A DNA stretch of 64,000 nucleotides from Halichoerus grypus (GCF_964656455.1 NC_135716.1:80502484-80566483), one strand, 5' to 3'; shown: positions 48,061 through 60,888, counted from the stretch's first letter. Notes: generated by a model not told the origin, from the letters alone. Program-made: numbers and translations.

Positions 48061-48128
48061 TGTTAAATGCTAGCATAGGTCTAATAGTTACAACTAGGGC
48101 TATGCTGAGTGTCCAGAATCACACTCAC

Positions 48129-48502
48129 TGTCTTAGTCAGCATTGGCTGCTATAACAGAGTACCATAGACTGGGTGGGTGACTTACACAACAGACATTTA
48201 TTTCTCACAGTTCTGGAGGCTGGGAAGTCCATGATCAAGGTGCCAGCAGATCCAGTATCTGGTGAAGGCCCTTTTCTTGGCTTGTAGTTGGCTGCCTTCC
48301 CACTATGCCCTCACATGGTGGAGAGAGGACTCTGGACACTTCCTTTTCTTATAAGGACACAAATCACATCATGGGGGCTCTACTCTCATGATCTTATTTA
48401 AACCTAACTATCTCCATATGTCACATTAGGAGTTAGGGCTTCAACATATACATCTAGTGGGGAGTGGGGGAGAGGAGAAGGGACACAATTCAGTCCATCA
48501 CA
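48129..48502 (-). mobile_element. MLT1-type solo LTR, antisense
   Basis: 'TTAGTCAGCATTGGCTGCTATAACAGAGTACCATAGACTGGGTGG' is the reverse complement of the MLT1 3' end, and the right edge (CAGTCCATCACA) that of its 5' end. Terminal TG...CA and a near 5-bp duplication (CTCAC against GTCAC). Solo LTR. Confidence 0.88.
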
Positions 48503-48889
48503 GTCACTTCCAGACAAAGGTTTTGTTTCTGCATGCATTCTTGGTTTTGCTGGGCCCCTGACAGTCGGCCCTGACCGACCATCATAAGAATGCAAATCAA
48601 TGATTTCAAGAGAAACTGCAGATGGCACAGTTTCCCTCATGCACTAAGAATGTACTCCTTCATGATGGTCTCCTGAAGAAATAAAAGAGAAGTATAAACA
48701 TTTGCTAAAGAGCTAGAACTTTTCAGGAAAAAAATACTGTTGAGAAACTGAGTAGAAAGGGAAGATGGGAGGAACTGATTTACCAAGTAATTACAGGGGT
48801 ATCCTTAAGCTCTTCCCCCATCAATATGGCCTCACCGAAACATTAGCTTTGTGAGCATTGATTGTAAGCCAAGCTCAGAGTATATGGAC
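48503..48889. other. Unique sequence, nothing recognised
   Basis: No exon or repeat was recognised. Confidence 0.35.
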
Positions 48890-49060
48890 CTAGATTCAGA
48901 GTCTGGTCCCTAGATGGGCCAGCTCTGTAGCTGTCGGCAATCTAAGTTCCTTTACCACAGTTTCTTCTTCCATAGAATGAGGATATTAAGAAGTATTTAT
49001 TTCACAGGTTTCCTTATGAGATTTTAACAAGATAACCCACCTGTGTGGCTTTGTAGAAGT
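48890..49060 (+). mobile_element. MIR
   Basis: 'AGATTCAGAGTCTGG', 'CAGCTCTGTAGCTGTCGGCAATC', then 'CTTCTTCCATAGAATGAGGATATTAAG'. Sense MIR. Confidence 0.75.
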
Positions 49061-50249
49061 CCAGGATCTCAGTTAATGTCAGCTTTTCTCACAAGACCAC
49101 AGCTGTTAAAGAACAGAGCACTGTGTAACTAAAACAAAGCAAGATAAGGATCCATGCCCCAAAATACTTGCTAGATTACTTGAGGAGGAACTCTATTTGG
49201 AAGTATTTTTTAGCTAGCTTTTGGAAACTTATCAGTTTATACAGATAATCCAGCATCAGAGGAAACCTGGGAAGTGAAGGAATTCACATTCTAAAACTAA
49301 AAAGGGTTTCACCAATGTTAGCCTGAGTGGGTATTATACTATTTCACTTGGGTCTTTTCCTCCAACACAAATTCAAACAAAATCACCAAGTGTGCTTAAA
49401 AGTTCAAGTGCCCATGACCCAGCTCCATGAAGACCCCATGGCTCTGGTGTTGCGTGTTCTGTTCAAAAGTGGAAGCCTGTGACCAGCTGGACCTTGCCTT
49501 GCCTACAACACCCTGACTGTTAAATAATTGCCAGGTGTCAGCACAGGTGAGGATAGGGAAGAAAGGAAAAGGAAAATTGAAAGCAGTCCTTCAATGCTTC
49601 ACTTTTGTTCCTGTTTAACAAAGGTGAAGACCAGCAAGACCCAAACTTACACCGGACTCTAAGACTCTACATGGTCCTCTGCTTCAGACACCAATGTGAA
49701 GCATGCTTTGCTCCTAGAGGGGTAGTGTCACCTCCCTGAAGAAAAGCAGTGTCTTTGTCATGACACCACTGACCTAGTCCATTCCTAAATGAACTAGGCC
49801 CAAATAACTCCAAATCAGAGACAGGCTTCAGTAGCAGCCCTGGACAGCCTTCTCAGTCATGCTCCCACCGACCCAAGCCATAGCTATGCAAGCAAAGAGG
49901 TTTGGAAAGTTAAGGCTCTCTGTTCTGGCAGAAATCTGACTTATGGAGGGTCTTCATAGACTTGTGGGTGATGAAGAGGAGTGGAGAGAAACCAAAACCA
50001 CCCAATTGATAATCCACACTGATTCAGTTTACTCAAAAAGTATTCCACCCTTCTCTTTGTGCCCATGTAGACCCATGCTTAATCTCCAAGTGGTCTGGGA
50101 TATATCATAAAGGACACAAAATACTGGTTTGTTTGATGAAGAACTCTTTCAAACTGTCTTACTTATTTTGTGTGAGATACTTGGAAAATGTGGGAAGATA
50201 GAGTGAACAGTGAATGTATCTACATCTGGCTGTCAGCCAAAATGATCCA
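49061..50249. other. Unique sequence, nothing recognised
   Basis: About 1.2 kb with no exon or repeat recognised. Confidence 0.35.
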
Positions 50250-50390
50250 TATTCACTGGCATGTGTATATAATCTATTTGCCTGTAAATTCCTGGAGTAC
50301 ATGGGCCATGACTTCTATTTCCTTTGTACCCACCTCTACACCCAGTACAACAGTCCGCATGGAATTAAAGTCAGTGAACATTGTCACTTG
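50250..50390 (+). mobile_element. L2 3'-end relic
   Basis: 'TGTAAATTCCTGGAGTACATGGGCCATGACTTCTATTTCC', then 'CACCCAGTACAACAGTCC'. L2 3' terminus. Confidence 0.65.
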
Positions 50391-51186
50391 TCCAGTATTT
50401 AGACCTATGTTTTTAAGGGCGACATTATCCTCTCAAAAAAGCCCATATATATTATTATAATACAGTAGATCACATGTACCATGTTTTTTTTACTAATCCT
50501 CCTCCCAATACACACACTTTCTTACAGATTTTATACTGTGCAAGTAATCATTCCTCCCTCACCACACACAGAAGGACGTGGAAACCTCTAACACCTGAGC
50601 ATCTGCCTGGGGTTACTTTTCCCTCCATCCACAGTCATCCTATTCCAAGTTTCTGAAAGATTTCTTACAGTGATTAAACATGCTTCCATCATGTTCCAAC
50701 ACAAAGGATCAGCTGTTTGATTTGGTTTGGGTTTTATTATATATAATATCAACTTCTGCTGCTTTAGTTGATAATTATATTGTGAGGAGAAATTCGGTGG
50801 AGAAATTCTATATGTATACACACACACACACACACAATATATGTAAAATATATCAACCAAACATCAACTGAAATTTACAAGGAAGAAAAACTCAGAAATA
50901 TATGAAGATAGATATCATTTGCACAGAGTTGAAGTATTCATAAATGGTATGTACTGTTGTCATTTTAAGTCAAAATATCATTTCTATCTTTTAGGATTTT
51001 TCTAGGGTTTTTTTTTTTCACAGTTTCACCATATTTCCCAGCCTCCTTTATGGAGTCATAGAACTGTGTCTGGGTAGTGGAATGGGGGCAACACACAATG
51101 TCCCTTATGATTCCCCATGCTTTCTCTTCTTCTGCCTGCTGGCCACTACATAGGAGCCAGGGGACAACACTGAGGCCCTACACTAT
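50391..51186. other. Unique sequence with (CA)n
   Basis: (CA)n at 50819-50836. Otherwise nothing recognised. Confidence 0.4.
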
Positions 51187-51394
51187 CAGTTCTCAGTTAG
51201 GAGCAGTTTGCCCCTGGGGATGTTTGGCTATGTTGAGAGACTTTTTGGTTGTCACAACTAGGCAAGGTGCTCCTGGCAACTACTGAGCAGAGATCAGGGA
51301 TGCTGCTAAACATCTTAAAATTCTGAGGACAGCTCTCTGTAGCAAATACTTATCTGGCCTGAAATATTAGTAGTGCTGAGACTAGGAAACCCTG
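51187..51394 (+). mobile_element. MER20 (hAT-Charlie)
   Basis: 'CAGTTCTCAGTTAGGAGCAG', 'GGATGTTTGGCTATGTTGAGAGAC', 'TTTTTGGTTGTCACAACTAGG', 'GGGATGCTGCTAAACATC', ending GGAAACCCTG. Nearly full length. Confidence 0.9.
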
Positions 51395-53344
51395 CCCCAG
51401 ACAATGGCTGACCTTCTAATTGAAAAGAGCCTGAATCCCTGAGTGACTATGTGGAGCAAGCCCTTCCCAACACACATCTCCAGTCCAGTGTCACCTCTTT
51501 CTTATATCATCCCCAAATCTATAGGATTGTGAGAGGTAAACCATTGTGTTAAACTCCTGACACATTAGAATTACTTGTTAAGACAACTGATCTGCCCTCT
51601 CTAGTATACTGAAGAAGGGAAACAGTATAGGGGGAAACTTAGAGATATTTCCAGACAAAAATATGAGGGAAATGTTGTGTATTATATTGTTTTACTTGTT
51701 TTTTGAGGCTCTATCATTATAGTAATTGAAGTCCTGGTGCTGTCCCAAAGGGAAGGCATCCTCCAGGCATGCTCATTGGGCAACTCTCAGGCAATTAAAA
51801 CACACAGGCCCATCAGGAATCTGGAGTGAACCAATGAGGAAGACTTAGCCATTCCCACACCTCACACCACATCACGCTGTCTTCCTTCACCATTTTACAG
51901 GTGGTTATTATGTGCTCCAATGATGCCACTTGGTCCAGAAGCTTACAAGCAATAATAATCACAAAAGTGGACATAATTTGCAGGAGGACTGCAGAGGATA
52001 GGGCTGCAGCTCCCACTGACTCATTATCTGTGCTTATGGTTTCATTTTCCTCCTCACTGACAATAAGCCTCTCTGGTGATTTTCTCTATCTTAGCTGGGA
52101 ACTAAATTCTCACACATTTGTCATATACCCAGAATATTTTGTGGTAAATCAAGGATAAAAACAAAGGTAAAAAACAAAACCACAATAATGAGGAGAGAGG
52201 CTACTAGTTGAATAGTTGACCAGGAGGCTTGTTGGAGTATCAAGAGCCTAGAGTGAAGCATGGCCATTAGATCAAGTAATTAAAATCGTAAATTACATAT
52301 ATGAATTCTGCAGTGGTCAGTGGAGTCAAAAAAAGCTAAAATTTTCAATCTGAGGACTTGAAACCTTTTTTAATCCTTAGAGGGTAAGAGGATTAAGTGC
52401 TATTTCATGCCAAATTTGTCTTAATATTATCTCTGCATGCTATATGCCTAAAAAAAGATATAAATGTGGACATACTCCCTTTGATGTCTTCCACTGAGTT
52501 GCATTGCTCTTATTAGTTTTAAACATTTCTAGCGATTTCCCCAGGAGAGCCACACTCTAGTGCCTGCCTGTATGCTGCTTATGCATGACTAGTGCCTTCA
52601 CTAAGTGTGATGCCTCACACCCAGCTCCACAATGGTTTCTGTTCTGGCCCCATCCTTGGATTGGCACTGCCCTCCAGCTACCTCCCTCTGTCTTCCTCAA
52701 GGCTCTCTCCAGCCAAAGGGAACTCGAACCCTAGGCCCTACACAGGCACCAAGGAGCAGACACTACCAGAGAATGGGAGACATACAAGTAGCAGAGGCTA
52801 ACAAGACAAAGCAGTCCATGTTGTCCTGGAGAGGGATGTAATCGGAGTTAAGAGCTGTCAGGCTCAGCAATAATGCTCATTTGAGGAGCCTGAGAAGAAC
52901 AAAGCACATCTCAATTGCTTGGGCCTGCAAAGGCTCCTTGGAGGACAGGGCTGCTCAGCCGAGCAGAGAAGAGCAAATGCCTGTGAATCAGGTGCAAATG
53001 TTAGGAAAGAATACTCCACACAGAGAACTGCGGGTGCTGGGACACAGAAGAAAGGGCGAGCATGGTACTCACATATTTCAAGATGTCTTACTTAGTAAAA
53101 GCTGTTTTTCAACCTTCTGACTGACTTTCTAATTCATTGCCCATCCTTCAGACCAAAGTTCTCTAAATCTGTTTTATCTTAATTATTTATCAGTAAAAAC
53201 CAATTGAATCCATCTTCCCAATATACGGAGAAGTATTCATTTTAAGGTATGTACATGTACTATTGTATTATATTGTCTACATAAATGATGTATATACCAA
53301 ATATAATTTTTAAAGAAGAAGACATACAATTGACATTAAGAGAA
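51395..53344. other. Unique sequence, nothing recognised
   Basis: About 1.9 kb. A weak MER5-like patch near 51540-51585. No exon was recognised. Confidence 0.35.
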
Positions 53345-53495
53345 TATTTTCTGGCCACATCTCAGTTTATTCTCCTTCTCATCAGAGAGTAAGCTCTGCC
53401 AGAGTAAGGATGAGGGTGATTTTGTTTCTGTCTGTGTCCTAGTGCCTAATGCACTGCCTGGTACCTAGAATGTCTTCAACAAATACGGAGTGAAC
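53345..53495 (+). mobile_element. L2 3'-end relic
   Basis: 'GAGAGTAAGCTCTGCCAGAGTAAGGATG', then 'CTAATGCACTGCCTGGTACCTAGAATG'. L2 3' terminus. Confidence 0.75.
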
Positions 53496-55283
53496 ACATG
53501 AGTGGATCTGAGTCATCACCAGAGGTGACAGTAACATTGCAAGTAAAAGTCATTACTAAAGAACATCTACGTTCTTCTCATGACACAGATACCAAGAGCA
53601 GTAAAATCTTAGAGTCATTCATTTATAAGCTACGGTCTGCCTTACTCAGAAAAGTGAATACCCAGAAGGGCCATCAATAACACCAGCAGGAAGCAGTAGG
53701 ACAATATGGAAAAACAGAGCACCTGGTTCCATTTTCTTGAGTTTCCAGCACAGAGAGAAAATCAGGTTTACCTCCATGTGTTTTATTAATTGTTCTTCAC
53801 TAAAAAATAATAGATTGCATCAGAAAACAGAATGATGAACAAAGGACCAAAGGATCGTCTTCCTGTGTCTTGGGTTGAGCTGGTATCTGCCCCTACTCCT
53901 CCAGCATACCCTCCGTCTGACTCTCCAGAGTCTTCTGGGTCACCTTCTCCTTCCCCAAGAGCACCCTTCAACCCAGGGGCAGTCGGGGGCCTGCTGGGCC
54001 AATTCGAGTCTGCTTGAGAGGGGAATCAGATCACAGAAAGTACGTTCTAGCTGACATTTTGTTTCATCTTTGTGACTGATAGTTCCTGGAAGCCATCTGT
54101 TTTCCTGCTACAAGAGTGGACTTCTTGAGGTTAGGGCAAAGGCATATCAAGATAAAGAAGGCAAAGTGCACCTCTCAAACACTCATAAGTTCAGAGATGT
54201 CTGTTTTCTCTAGATTCTGCTAGTCCCCAAATAACCCAGTGCTTATTGGTTATATGTGAGTTCTGAAGAGAGGAAAGAACATTCCCCAAATGGATGCTTT
54301 CCACAAATTCCTATTCGGACAGAGGATTCTACCCATGAATCACAGTGGAGTTAGATAAGCAAGGATGCCCTCCACCCCTACCCCACTCTCCCCACAGAGC
54401 ACAAGGCTATGAACCTCAGGGACCCAGAGTTCTTTCCTCTCTGAGCAGTACGGAAAGGCCTGCGAGAGGTTCAAGGAGAGGAGAGAGGTCTGGTGGGAGC
54501 AAGTGGCAATTGTTTCATTCTTACTTTATCTTTGGTAGTATGTTTTTGTAAGGTGTAAAACACACGTGGTTTGATCTGTGGGTTTGTTAAACAAAGACAC
54601 ACCAATGAGTGCCACCAAATTGCATCTGATTCCCAAGAGAAGAAAAGGTGTCGGCTGCATTACAATCCTCAGGGTGACCAGCAGCAACCCTTAGAAAGTG
54701 AGAGCGTTCAAAGCTTTGGCAGGCCATACAGCAAAATTAAACCCTATGAACTAATTATCCACCCTCACAGAAAGGGCAGGGCTTCGTGGGAAATACATAA
54801 TCCACAGCTTGCTGTGAAATACATTCAGTAAACAGGTTTCACAATCCCAGGAAGCCAAGTGTTAGGAGTTGCGTGTGGGAAAGCTGCCCTATGGGCCAGG
54901 ACTCCATAAGGTGAGCTGCAAGCAGCTAGTGGTGTGGCCTCAAAGGATCATCAGGCCCAGCAAGGGGCCAGGTGACAAAGCTGCACAGCAGGTTCTCAGC
55001 CTGTGGAACATCCTGGGAACTTTTCTCACGCTGTTGATAGGATGGGAACCTGGCACGGCCTTCATAGCCTAAATCCATTCTATGAGATGACATTTATTGG
55101 GGTTCTTGCCTGATTAATTGTAATGTGTAAAAGTAATACACATTTAATACAGTTTTTAAAATGAGAAAATAGAACCATGACAAAAAAAATTGATGGCTAG
55201 ACCATTTTATTTTCTTTAGAACATTTTGATTTTTATTGAAAAGTAGGAACCCAGGGGCTGGGAACCCAGGCCTTAGAGTTTTT
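53496..55283. other. Unique sequence, nothing recognised
   Basis: Includes a short Pro/Ser-rich frame at 53832-54017 (61 aa) with no domain. No exon or repeat was recognised. Confidence 0.35.
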
Positions 55284-55297
55284 AAAGTAACCAAGTC

Positions 55298-55517
55298 GGG
55301 GCGCCTGGGTGGCTCAGTCGTTAAGCGTCTGCCTTCGGCTCAGGTCATGATCCCAGGGTCCTGGGATCGAGCCCCGCATCGGGCTCCCTGCTCGGCAGGA
55401 AGCCTGCTTCTCCCTCTCCCACTCCCCCTGCTTGTGTTCCCTCTCTCGCTGTCTCTCTCTCTGTCAAATAAATAAATAAAATCTTTAAAAAAATAAAAAA
55501 ATAAAATAAAAAAAAAT
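55298..55517 (+). mobile_element. SINEC copy, young-looking
   Basis: Near-consensus head and body, with an AT-rich tail of A(n)T units. Exact 14-bp target duplication AAAGTAACCAAGTC at 55284-55297 and 55518-55531. The A-box-like TGGCTCAGTCG and the B-box-like GGGATCGAGCC of the tRNA-derived part are both readable. Confidence 0.98.
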
Positions 55518-55719
55518 AAAGTAACCAAGTCATCCAATCAGATTTTTTTTTTTTTAATGAGCTACAGCCAAAGAATCTAAGGCCTCAAAGAAAGCAAGCA
55601 GCATGATTACTTGGAAACTGTGGTTTTCTTTTTTATTCCTGTATGGTTTGCTTTTCCAGGAGGAAAAAATACAAAAATATATATTATTATATCCATGTTT
55701 TATGTATATACTTGTATAC

Positions 55720-55721
<2 letters not shown>

Positions 55722-55754
<33 letters not shown>
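55722..55754. repeat. (TA)n microsatellite
   Basis: About 16 uninterrupted AT units. Confidence 0.97.
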
Positions 55755-55758
<4 letters not shown>

Positions 55759-57259
55759 AAAGAGAAAGAAATTTAGTTTGGTTTCAGAAGCACTTTTATT
55801 TTTTTTTATTTTTTTTTATTCAAAAGTGTACTTTTATTTCCATACTTAGGAGATCTTTAAAAATTTTATTTTATTATTAATCACTACTTGCAGGTGGCCA
55901 GAATAAAAGACTCAGAAGCCCTTTTAAATATATTCCCTAATGAGAGCTCTCTAGGCAAGGAGTGAGTAGTAGCAGGGCTGGGGAGGACAGTGCCATGCAA
56001 ACATAGTCATTTGGTGTCTCATGACTACACATCTTCTCCCCAAGTTCCTCAGTCTTTTCTATCAGCTGACTGATTAAAAAACGAAATCATCAAACATTTC
56101 ATTTAATCATTCTACAAATTTTATCAAGTACTTGCCGTGTGGTGAGAGCTGTGCCAGGCCTGCTCTCAGATGATGGTGAGGAAGGAATCGCCCCTCTCTT
56201 CCCTTTGGCTGCTCCTTGCATGGGAACCGAAGATGCATCATATATGCTAACCAGGAAAGAAAGTAGTCGCATCCAAGTCCATGCAAGTCCTCCAATTCCA
56301 CACACATTCCCCCATAACTGTTGGTAAAAAAAAAAATCCTTCTACGCCTTAAGTATATATATGAATAGTTAGTTACGGGGAAAAAAGTGTAGATTTGGAT
56401 TTGAATCCAGGATATTCATCCTTGGCTGAGATAAGAAGAGGTTTGAGATTTTGTGGCCACTTTTATATGTAAAGTCCATTAGATTGGTCAACCAGTCAGT
56501 TTTATTTATGGAGTGTCTGTAAAATGGATTCAGAATAGTAGATACAGAAAAATATTTGATCTTTCCCACTTAACTCATAACCAAAATTAATTTGAAACAA
56601 AGCCAGCAGTGTACTACAGATCAAACAAGTGACCTCCACTAATAAACAATGGCAATATTAATATTAAAGCTATTATTAAAGTGCAGACAATTCTAAGCCA
56701 CATTTTAATATTATCCTAAGCCTTCTAGAGGAAAGCAAGATAGGCTTAATTTCCTTTTAAAAACTTAATCAACTTCCATTATTTCTGCCAATACATGCAT
56801 TATAACAAAATCACACCAAATCTTAAATTAAATACTCAGATTATCTTTTTCCAAAGAGCTATAGTCTAGGTTTCCAAATCTCACATTAAAAACTATACAG
56901 TAAAATTTAAATTTAAAAATATTTTAAGGAATAAATAAAATAATTATTAAGTATAACATAATTTTAAATATAAAAAATTTTAAATGTAACATGAAACCAA
57001 ATTTCCACCATCATCAGTTTTATGATACATGCTGATGGCAGCTCTAAAAACTTATCTTTAAAGTATACAGCTGTCTCTCAAATTTGGATTATCACAATGC
57101 CCTCAAGGCTCACTTGTTTGTTTGTTTTATAACGTATCGGATATATGATACAAATTGGTTATATCCAGCTTTGAAATTTCCCAACCTTTTTGATGATTAA
57201 GTCATGCTGGAAAAATAAAATTAGATGACTACTAAAAATGGGTATTTGACATAGTTGCT
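55755..57259. other. AT-rich sequence, no gene recognised
   Basis: Contains T-rich runs (55796-55820), a patch near 56095-56165 like the start of the L2-related family at 18040, and very AT-rich DNA at 56590-57050. Confidence 0.4.
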
Positions 57260-57780
57260 AGCAGTTCCTTAGGGCTCTTGCCGCGTGGGTGTTGCCGCTA
57301 AGACACCCTGACACTCAGCCTGCCCGCAGGGGCCAATCACTTGCAAGATGGAATCCAAACAGCTGGCTCTGGCGTTGATGTGTACAGCGTGCTCAACATT
57401 TTCCCACATAACGTGGGAATCCCATAGGAACAAGTCCCCAGCCTGAGATTTCTTTTCATGAATCATTCTGGCATCTCAGCTCCACCACAGCCCCAGGATA
57501 GCTTGCTGTTAGCGAAGGGTTATTACAGCAGAAAGAGCAAGCATGACCTCCCTGGCCGGTTAAGTCCAAGTCAAACTGAGCAGGATGGTCACACCCTTGA
57601 GTCGCAAGACCCGTTTGCACTGTGGAACTTCGAAAGAGACACAACTTGGCGGGTAGTCACTCTGGAACTCGGCCATCTTTTGGAAGGAAGATTCTATCAT
57701 CTGATGATAAAAGGCACTGGTGCTGTGTTACAAGATCTGGAACAGGATGTGTGTAAGATGCATTGAGGGTGCCCTCTCTC
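57260..57780. other. Non-repetitive, CpG-retaining block
   Basis: Scattered CpGs and mixed composition between AT-rich flanks. A 102-aa frame (57458-57766, +) lies here. It has no domain I recognise and no splice support. It could be conserved non-coding DNA. Confidence 0.35.
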
Positions 57781-58699
57781 AGGCACGCTGACACAGGGGC
57801 CTTTGCTATCCCTGCCCTTTCTCAGTGGGGGCCAGTCCTGTCCAAACAGGCCCCAGGAGCGCCTTTGTTCACAAAATCTCCCAGGGTGCTTTCCCTGATG
57901 ATCAATTTACTTCAGGTTTTCACTGAGGTTACAGGAAGGGAATAAACTGCATTGCCCAATTAACTTTTACCATCAAAGCCATATTTTTTTCTGCTTTCTA
58001 AAAATAACTAACTTCTGATTTAAGGTATCACCAAAAGTTTTTACCCAGTATGACAATTAATTATGTTCTGTTCTATTTTGACCTTTGCTGTTCAAATATG
58101 TTGGTTTTCAGAATTAAGACCAAATGAGGTGGGGGATGGGGGGTGGGGAATGCCATTTTAGAACATAAAGGTAGATAACAAGCATGGCTTGAACCCGAAC
58201 AGGATCCTTGACCCCTGTTATCTGACTGTGTGGGACACACCATGCAAGTCCCAGTGCTTCATACCACAAACCTGCCAGTCTTGTGACAAGTATTGAGAGA
58301 TGTTCAGGAGTAACTTCAAGGCAAGCTCCAAGCATGGTCCTGAGTGCCTGATGCTGAAGAGACTGATGGGTGGCAAGGGTCAGATCTCCAAGAGGCACCA
58401 AGGTGACACTACAGGGAAGCAGGAAGCAGTAGTTATAAAGTACACTATCAGGAAAGAAGCTGTTTTCTTTTGTGACTCTGTCTGTGACTCCATCCTCCAA
58501 CCAATGGATTAATAGTAGTTGAATAATCAATTAATAGTAGTTAATTTTTTTAAATGTTTTGCTTTTGCAAAGTTATCATTTGGGGAACTTTCCTCAAATT
58601 CTACTTTAAGCCACCTTCTTTCAATGCCTCTTCTCCTAAGAATGTAAATCAGAAGAAATCTTTCTAGGAAATACGATGAAATATTGGAGACCATACTGA
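57781..58699. other. Unassigned sequence with a 138-aa antisense frame
   Basis: The minus-strand frame at 58114-58530 (138 aa) matches nothing I know and may be chance. No repeat was identified with confidence. Confidence 0.3.
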
Positions 58700-58805
58700 T
58701 CTGAGAATGGATCTTAATCCTTAGCAACTGTCCAACCTTGGGCAAATTGTCCAGCCTTTATGGACCTTAGCTTCCCATCTATATAAAGTAAGGGGTTGGA
58801 TGAGG
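58700..58805 (+). mobile_element. MIR fragment
   Basis: 'AACCTTGGGCAAATTG', then 'CTTAGCTTCCCATCTATATAAAGTAAGG'. Sense MIR core. Confidence 0.7.
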
Positions 58806-58834
58806 CAGTGAGGCTTCCAAGTTTCTCACTGGGT

Positions 58835-59006
58835 GGCTCTGTACCACCTGTGACACATTGCCTAGGATGCTTGTTAAAAGACAAATTCTAGAATATTTTA
58901 GCAGACTTAGGGAATCAGAATCTTGGGGTGGAGTCCTGGGATCTATATTTTAAACAAGGTTTCCTTCTGGGTTTTGTGCACACTAACACTTGAGGACCAC
59001 TGCTCC
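58835..59006 (+). mobile_element. MER5A-like element (hAT-Charlie)
   Basis: 'GATGCTTGTTAAAAGACAAATTC', 'GGAATCAGAATCTTGGGGTGGAGTCCTGGGATCTATATTTTAAAC', ending 'TTGAGGACCACTG'. Confidence 0.8.
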
Positions 59007-59955
59007 ACCACCTAGAATTGAGGATTCATTTGAAACACTTCCCACATGCCTGGGGTTTATTCTAGTCTTCAGGGTAGCTCCAGGTTTAATCTCTTCCCTA
59101 CATCCCAAAACTACTGCTAACATGTGCAAGGTCTTAATCAGGAACTCATCCTTTTGGTTAAAAGGAGAATTAGCAGTCCATCTCAGTTGTAAATAATTCT
59201 ACAAGGTGTTAATAGATGGACTAATACCCAACATTCTTCCTGTTGTAATGAGTAATATTGAAAAATAAATATTTTTCATGAAAAATATGGACAGTGGTCC
59301 AAAAGTTCAATGTCAGAAAAAAATACTTTGAGCTTCTTTTTAAGATAATCTTCTTGGAATTTATTTGCTATGAATAGTTATAATGTTCTCCATCAATTTT
59401 CTCCTCCTGAGAGAACCAGTGGTTCTTAATGAAGCTCAAGACTTCTCTAATATCCTCTACAGTTGAAGGAGAAACTGCATTATCTGGGGAATCAAATGTC
59501 AGAGTATGCCCCCAGAAGACCTGGAGCACTGCTACCAGCATGCCAAGCTGCCCTCAGAGTCTTTGGTTCAGTTCCTCAGTTTCTCTACATGGAGGAACTT
59601 GACTGCCTGAGATTTTGATTGTCCAGATAAAGGAGCCTTTTCTGAGATCATAGTTTCCATGGGGAGATAGGTTCACCGTTAGATGGAGACCTTAAAATTC
59701 CTTCCAAAGTAGCAACATTTTTCTGGAAGACTAAGCAAATCCTGTGAGGAAATTCCTTATCAAGTTTGTTTCTGTCAACCATGGACAATGCATCCTGCAG
59801 GAGATTCTGAAGAGAAATTCATTTGTCTCCTCCACTGCTTATACTCACTCAGGCAGGTGAGGGGTGAGGGCCTCACTCGACCCCTCCCTCACCTTGGTAC
59901 TATTTAATTCAGTTCAGTAAATGTTTGGCAGAACCTATCTGAAAACCTTGCCATC
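59007..59955. other. Unique sequence, nothing recognised
   Basis: About 950 bp with no repeat or exon identified. Confidence 0.35.
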
Positions 59956-60504
59956 TGTGGTAGACAGACTCCAGAAGACCCCATGACCCCCACCTCCTAG
60001 TCTTCACTCTTTATGCAATCCCCTCTCATTACATGCAGGAGGAACTGTGACTTCCTTCAAACCAACAGAATACAGCAAAGGTAATGGTATGTCACTTACA
60101 GTACATTGTATAGGACTCCATCTTGCAAGCTGACTCACTCTAGAAACTATCCTTGCAGGCTTGATGAAGAAAACAACCTTGTTGAGTAACCCATGTGGCA
60201 AGGAGCTGAGGGCCACCTCTGGCTGGCACCCATCAGAAAACCGAAGCTCTCAGCTCTATGATTACAACTGACTGAAAGCTACCAACAACCATGCTGGTGG
60301 GGAAGCAGATCCTTCCCCAGCCAAACCCCAGATGAGACCTTATCCCTAGCCAACACCTTTGTTGTGCCCTTGTGAGACTCTGAACAGAGGACCTGGCCAA
60401 ACTGTGCTTGGACTCCTGATCCACAGAGACTGTGAGGTAACAAATGTCATTTTAAGCCACTAAGTTTGTGGTAATTTGTTGTACAGCAAACAAAACTAGT
60501 ATAC
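59956..60504 (+). mobile_element. MLT1-type LTR (ERVL-MaLR), diverged
   Basis: Starts TGTGGTAGACAGACTCC, has 'GGTATGTCACTTACAG' and 'CCCATGTGGCAAGGAGCTGAGG' blocks, then 'CACAGAGACTGTGAGGTAACAAATGTCATTTTAAGCCACTAAG' near the 3' end. Solo LTR with no internal gene. Confidence 0.8.
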
Positions 60505-60888
60505 CTTCTGTCTTTAAAATTCATTTTTCTTTTTTTTTTTTTTTATTCAGTAAGTTAGAGTAGCTACTCAATACATGAAAAACACCTTGGGCTAAAAATG
60601 TTAACACAAACAAAGATGTATGACTTTGTCTGGTGGAAATCTACTCATGAGACTGAATGCAAAGGAAGGACGTGAGATCCCACAAGTCTGCGGATAAGGG
60701 GAACTGGAGCGTAGAAGAGGGTGGGCACTTGCCCAGCCAGCATAGCTGGAGAAAGCAACATGAAGAAGGGTACTAGGGGTTGGGGAGATTTTGGAGGTAT
60801 AATTGAAACTGATTTTTTAAAGGGGGCTGGAGCTGGAATATAGAACATAAACAGTTCTATTTTTCCAGTCTCTGAGTTCAAGAATACT
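60505..60888. other. Unique sequence, nothing recognised
   Basis: T-rich run at 60528-60544. Otherwise unassigned. Confidence 0.35.
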
